Assembly: GCF_042610425.1 (NCBI RefSeq)
Contig: NZ_JBGJZM010000001.1
Span: 186,001 to 250,000 of the forward strand
Source: Ectobacillus sp042610425
GTDB taxonomy: Bacteria; Bacillota; Bacilli; Bacillales; Bacillaceae_G
Length of the DNA stretch: 64,000 bases
Direction: 5' to 3'
The position numbers were made by a program, and so were the translations under genes. The notes below the pieces were generated by a model. That model was not told where the DNA came from, ran no database searches, and was given only the letters and a program-made list of their open reading frames with translations. Shown piece after piece: positions 61,341 to 64,000 of the stretch (position 1 is the first letter of the stretch; the number at the start of each line of letters is the position of its first letter).

Positions 61341-61856
61341 ATGAAAAAACTGATTCTTCCTTTTCTTCTTCTTATTGCCTTTGCATTAGAGAATGTATTT
61401 TCTATTTTTGTACCAAGTAATCTCTTTGGAGAAAATAGTATAGCTGCTCCTCATTTTCTTTTTATCATACTGTTATTTATCGTAGTATACTATAATTCTA
61501 CGAACGGTATCTTATTTTCATTGCTATTCGGATTTATTGTTGATATTGTATATACAGAACTATTAGGAATGTATTTATTTGCATTTCCACTTTTTGCATA
61601 TTTGGTTGCCAATGCGATGCGAATACTCCAAGTTAACTTATTTATTGTTTCTACACTTGTTCTTGTGAGTGTTGGCGTGCTGGAGTACTATGTGTACGGG
61701 TTTTTACTATTGCTAGGGCGCACAAATCTATCGGCAAATGTATTTTTTACAGAACGATTTCTTCCAACCCTACTTTTAAATCTTATTTTTTTAGTTATTT
61801 TTTGTTTTCCATTGCGAAAATATATTTTACGCCTTCTTAATTCCGTAGAGGACTAA
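61341..61856 (+). CDS. mreD: rod-shape determining protein MreD
   Basis: 171 aa, five to six membrane helices and almost no soluble part. Weakly conserved in sequence; identified by SLLFGFIVDIVYTELLGMYLF and by position between mreC and minC. Couples MreC to RodA/PBPs. GGGGGGAAG before ATG 61341. Confidence 0.93.
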   Translation: MKKLILPFLLLIAFALENVFSIFVPSNLFGENSIAAPHFLFIILLFIVVYYNSTNGILFSLLFGFIVDIVYTELLGMYLFAFPLFAYLVANAMRILQVNLFIVSTLVLVSVGVLEYYVYGFLLLLGRTNLSANVFFTERFLPTLLLNLIFLVIFCFPLRKYILRLLNSVED

Positions 61857-61912
61857 TAAAGAAGGATTATCTTATTATATGTCGAATTAAATCGTTGGGG
61901 TGAGTGTTGGTG

Positions 61913-62593
61913 ATGGAACGTAAGCAACAATACGTAACGATAAAGGGAACGAAAGATGGACTTACTTTACATCTTGATGATTCCTGCTCCTTTCAGGAAC
62001 TATTGCAAGAAATTGATGATAAACTTTCAACTAGTCATTATGCTAGCGGAGAGCGTCCGCTCATTGAAGTGCAGGTGAAAGTGGGAAATCGATATGTAAC
62101 GCCACGCCAAGAAGAAGATTTAAGAACCTTAATTCGTAATAAAAGAAGTCTTGTTGTTGGTACAATTGAAAGTGAAGTTGTAACAAAGGAACAAGCATTA
62201 GAGTGGAAAAGAGAGACGGAAATTACGTCTGTAACAAGAGTCATTCGTTCCGGACAAACATTAGAAGTACAAGGTGATCTTCTTTTAATTGGTGATGTTA
62301 ATCCTGGTGGAAGGGTTCTGGCGGGAGGAAATATTTTCATTATTGGGGCACTACGTGGATCAGCACATGCAGGCTATTATGGGAATAGAAAAGCAATTAT
62401 TGCTGCATCTGTTATGAAACCACTACAAATTAAAATTGATGATGTTTTGAATCATTCAATAGACGCTACGGATAGCGGACATGAAATGGAATGCGCCTAC
62501 ATTAATCAAAACAATCAACTAGTCGTTGGACGCATCCAGCTTCTTACTCATCTTAGACCGAATTTAACTAGGCTAGAAAGGGGAATTAGTTAG
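61913..62593 (+). CDS. minC: septum site-determining protein MinC
   Basis: 226 aa FtsZ inhibitor. N-terminal domain QQYVTIKGTKDGLTLHLDD, C-terminal beta-helix VIRSGQTLEVQGDLLLIGDVNPGGRVLAGGNIFI, conserved MECAYIN and LRPNLTRLERG. GTG 61904/61910 precede, but ATG 61913 follows GGGGTGAG at about 10 bases and matches the family start. Two bases separate its stop from the minD start. Confidence 0.95.
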   Translation: MERKQQYVTIKGTKDGLTLHLDDSCSFQELLQEIDDKLSTSHYASGERPLIEVQVKVGNRYVTPRQEEDLRTLIRNKRSLVVGTIESEVVTKEQALEWKRETEITSVTRVIRSGQTLEVQGDLLLIGDVNPGGRVLAGGNIFIIGALRGSAHAGYYGNRKAIIAASVMKPLQIKIDDVLNHSIDATDSGHEMECAYINQNNQLVVGRIQLLTHLRPNLTRLERGIS

Positions 62594-62595
62594 CT

Positions 62596-63393
62596 GTGGG
62601 AGAGGCAATTGTAATTACATCTGGAAAAGGCGGAGTCGGAAAAACAACGACATCAGCAAATCTTGGGACTGCTCTAGCTATATCTGGTAAAAAAGTGTGC
62701 TTGGTTGACACGGATATTGGACTTCGAAACTTAGACGTGGTGATGGGACTTGAAAATCGAATTGTTTTTGATCTTGTAAATGTTGTAGAAGGCACTTGCC
62801 GTTTGCCACAAGCGTTAATTAAGGACAAACGATTTGATGATTTGTATCTATTACCTGCAGCTCAAACTAGTGATAAAACAGCTGTAAATCCTGAACAAAT
62901 GAAAGAAATTATTAATGAATTGCGCCAAGATTTTGATTACATACTTATTGATTGTCCAGCTGGAATCGAACAAGGGTTTAAAAATGCTATTGCGGGGGCA
63001 GATAAAGCAATTGTTGTCACCACTCCAGAAGTATCATCTATGCGTGATGCAGACCGTATTATTGGTCTGCTCGAAACGGAAGATATTGAGCCGCCTAAGC
63101 TAATTATTAACCGGGTTCGTAGCCATATGTTAAAAAATCATGAAATGCTTGATGTAGATGAGATTGTTAGAACCCTTTCCATTGAACTTATTGGTGTTGT
63201 GGAAGATGATGATTTAGTCATCAAGGCGACAAACTTAGGAGAGCCTGTTGCTTTGTACCCAACAGGGAAAGCTGCCATGGCCTATCGAAACATTGCAAGA
63301 CGTTTACTAGGAGAATCAGTTCCTTTGCAATCTCTTGATGCAGATAAAGCAAGTGTCATAACAAAAGTTCGACATTTCTTCGGTTTAAAATAA
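62596..63393 (+). CDS. minD: septum site-determining ATPase MinD
   Basis: 265 aa ParA-family ATPase that recruits MinC to the membrane at the poles. Deviant Walker A SGKGGVGKTTTSANLG, DTDIGLRNLDVVMGLENR, DYILIDCPAGIEQGF, and a C-terminal amphipathic membrane-targeting helix (SVITKVRHFFGLK). GTG start 62596. In Bacillus DivIVA/MinJ set its polarity; there is no minE here. Confidence 0.97.
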   Translation: MGEAIVITSGKGGVGKTTTSANLGTALAISGKKVCLVDTDIGLRNLDVVMGLENRIVFDLVNVVEGTCRLPQALIKDKRFDDLYLLPAAQTSDKTAVNPEQMKEIINELRQDFDYILIDCPAGIEQGFKNAIAGADKAIVVTTPEVSSMRDADRIIGLLETEDIEPPKLIINRVRSHMLKNHEMLDVDEIVRTLSIELIGVVEDDDLVIKATNLGEPVALYPTGKAAMAYRNIARRLLGESVPLQSLDADKASVITKVRHFFGLK

Positions 63394-63445
63394 GTTTTTT
63401 ATAAGTATAAGGTTCTTTGTTAGATAGTAAAATAGATCACCTCTC

Positions 63446-63477
63446 AAAGCAGACAAAGTGTATTTTGTCTGCTTTTC
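63446..63477 (+). terminator. intrinsic terminator after minD
   Basis: Perfect 12-bp stem AAAGCAGACAAA/TTTGTCTGCTTT with a short loop and T residues. Confidence 0.88.
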
Positions 63478-63484
63478 TTAGTGT

Positions 63485-63514
63485 GCATATCTCGTCCGGA
63501 CAACTCATACATAT
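63485..63514 (+). promoter_or_regulatory. sigma-E type promoter of spoIVFA
   Basis: GCATAT (ATA at 63487-63489), 16 bases, CATACATAT (63506-63514). The spoIVF operon is sigma-E dependent in B. subtilis. Confidence 0.6.
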
Positions 63515-63545
63515 GTACAAAGAACTAGTAGGGGATGGGAACGAA

Positions 63546-64000
63546 ATGAAAAAAAAACAACTCAATCAAATTCGAAAACAAATTGCTAAACGAAAGGCTG
63601 AGAGGCTGCATGTTCCATCTTGGCAAGAAGTAGAGAAATTCGTTTTACCTGTTGATGAGCCTATTTCTGTTCCCATTGAAGAACATTCACAGGAACATCC
63701 TCTGTTTCGAAAAGAACTATTTTTCATGAAAATATTATTTTCATCTATTCTCGTACTTGGAACTGCCATACTAATGAAGAATTCTTCCCCTTCTCTTCAG
63801 GAAGTACGTAATACTATAAAATCGACAATGCAAGAGGAATTTCAGTTTGCGTATGTTTCCAAGTGGTATGAACAACAGTTTGGTAAGCCATTAACCTTTC
63901 TCCCATCATCTGAAACTAAGGATAGTACGGCTACATATGCAGTTCCTGCTTCGGGAAAGGTATTGCAAACTTTCAAATCTAATGGTCAAGGAGTACTTGT
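63546..64000 (+). CDS. spoIVFA: stage IV sporulation protein SpoIVFA, 3'-partial
   Basis: 151 codons to the window end without a stop. Basic cytosolic N-terminus (KKKQLNQIRKQIAKRKAERL), a conserved HVPSWQEVEKF segment, one membrane helix (about residues 60-77, ILFSSILVLGTAILM), then the start of an extracytoplasmic M23/LytM-like domain (TYAVPASGKVLQTF). SpoIVFA holds the SpoIVFB protease in check until the forespore signals, then pro-sigma-K is cut; spoIVFB should follow outside the window. Confidence 0.88.
   Translation, partial: MKKKQLNQIRKQIAKRKAERLHVPSWQEVEKFVLPVDEPISVPIEEHSQEHPLFRKELFFMKILFSSILVLGTAILMKNSSPSLQEVRNTIKSTMQEEFQFAYVSKWYEQQFGKPLTFLPSSETKDSTATYAVPASGKVLQTFKSNGQGVL

Overview
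The window is a contiguous piece of a low-GC Gram-positive, endospore-forming, flagellated Bacillaceae chromosome. Evidence for this: sporulation and germination genes (gerE, gerM, spoVID, ysxE, spoIIB, spoIVFA), purine-rich Shine-Dalgarno sequences before most starts, frequent TTG/GTG starts, a T-box leader on valS, sigma-E and sigma-K type promoters, and a gene order from lcfA to spoIVFA that largely follows the B. subtilis lcfA-sdh-racE-rph-tig-lon-hem-valS-mre-min-spoIVF segment. Several proteins (RadC, for example) look closer to the B. cereus side of the family, so I would not name a species. Layout: (1) 1-1.7 kb, the end of a flagellar operon (flhG then a FliA/SigD sigma factor). (2) 1.7-2.7 kb, an L,D-transpeptidase. 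(3) 2.8-8.4 kb, fatty-acid degradation: lcfA, then fadR-fadB-etfB-etfA behind a perfect FadR operator, then trxA. (4) 8.6-15 kb, uvrC, yslB, the succinate dehydrogenase operon sdhCAB and a thioesterase. (5) 15-24 kb, an accessory stretch: VanY-like carboxypeptidase, CBS-ACT (CbpA-like) protein divergent from a CPA2 antiporter, NRAMP Mn transporter, OsmC protein, DUF2642-like protein, ArsB-like permease and a lipoprotein esterase. (6) 24-28.7 kb, gerE, racE, gerM, rph, rdgB, yfcE. (7) 28.8-34 kb, a second accessory island: two tRNAs (Gly, Arg), a structured RNA/terminator, the remnant of a surface-protein gene, a large secreted subtilase with six GW-like repeats, and an actin-like ParM plus ParR-like pair. 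(8) 34-43 kb, ysoA, tig, clpX, lonB, lonA, ysxC. (9) 43-50 kb, the heme operon hemAXCDBL. (10) 49.7-52 kb, spore coat/morphogenesis spoVID and ysxE. (11) 52-59.3 kb, T-box-valS, folC, spoIIB, maf, radC. (12) 59.4-64 kb, cell shape and division-site selection mreBCD-minCD, then the start of spoIVFA. Functionally, lcfA activates long-chain fatty acids, FadB hydrates enoyl-CoA and EtfAB passes electrons onward, all under FadR. The heme operon runs from glutamyl-tRNA to uroporphyrinogen III (hemA, hemL, hemB, hemC, hemD) and can supply the heme b of SdhC. Tig, ClpX, LonA and LonB form a proteostasis block. MreBCD and MinCD set rod shape and midcell division, next to spore-engulfment and sigma-K checkpoint genes. 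The most unusual parts are the chromosomal ParM/ParR-like pair beside tRNA genes and a gene remnant, the six-GW subtilase with a palindromic operator on its -10 box, the CbpA-like/antiporter pair with an attenuator-like terminator, and a tandem pair of ~124-bp dispersed hairpin repeats inserted between the valS T-box and its start codon.
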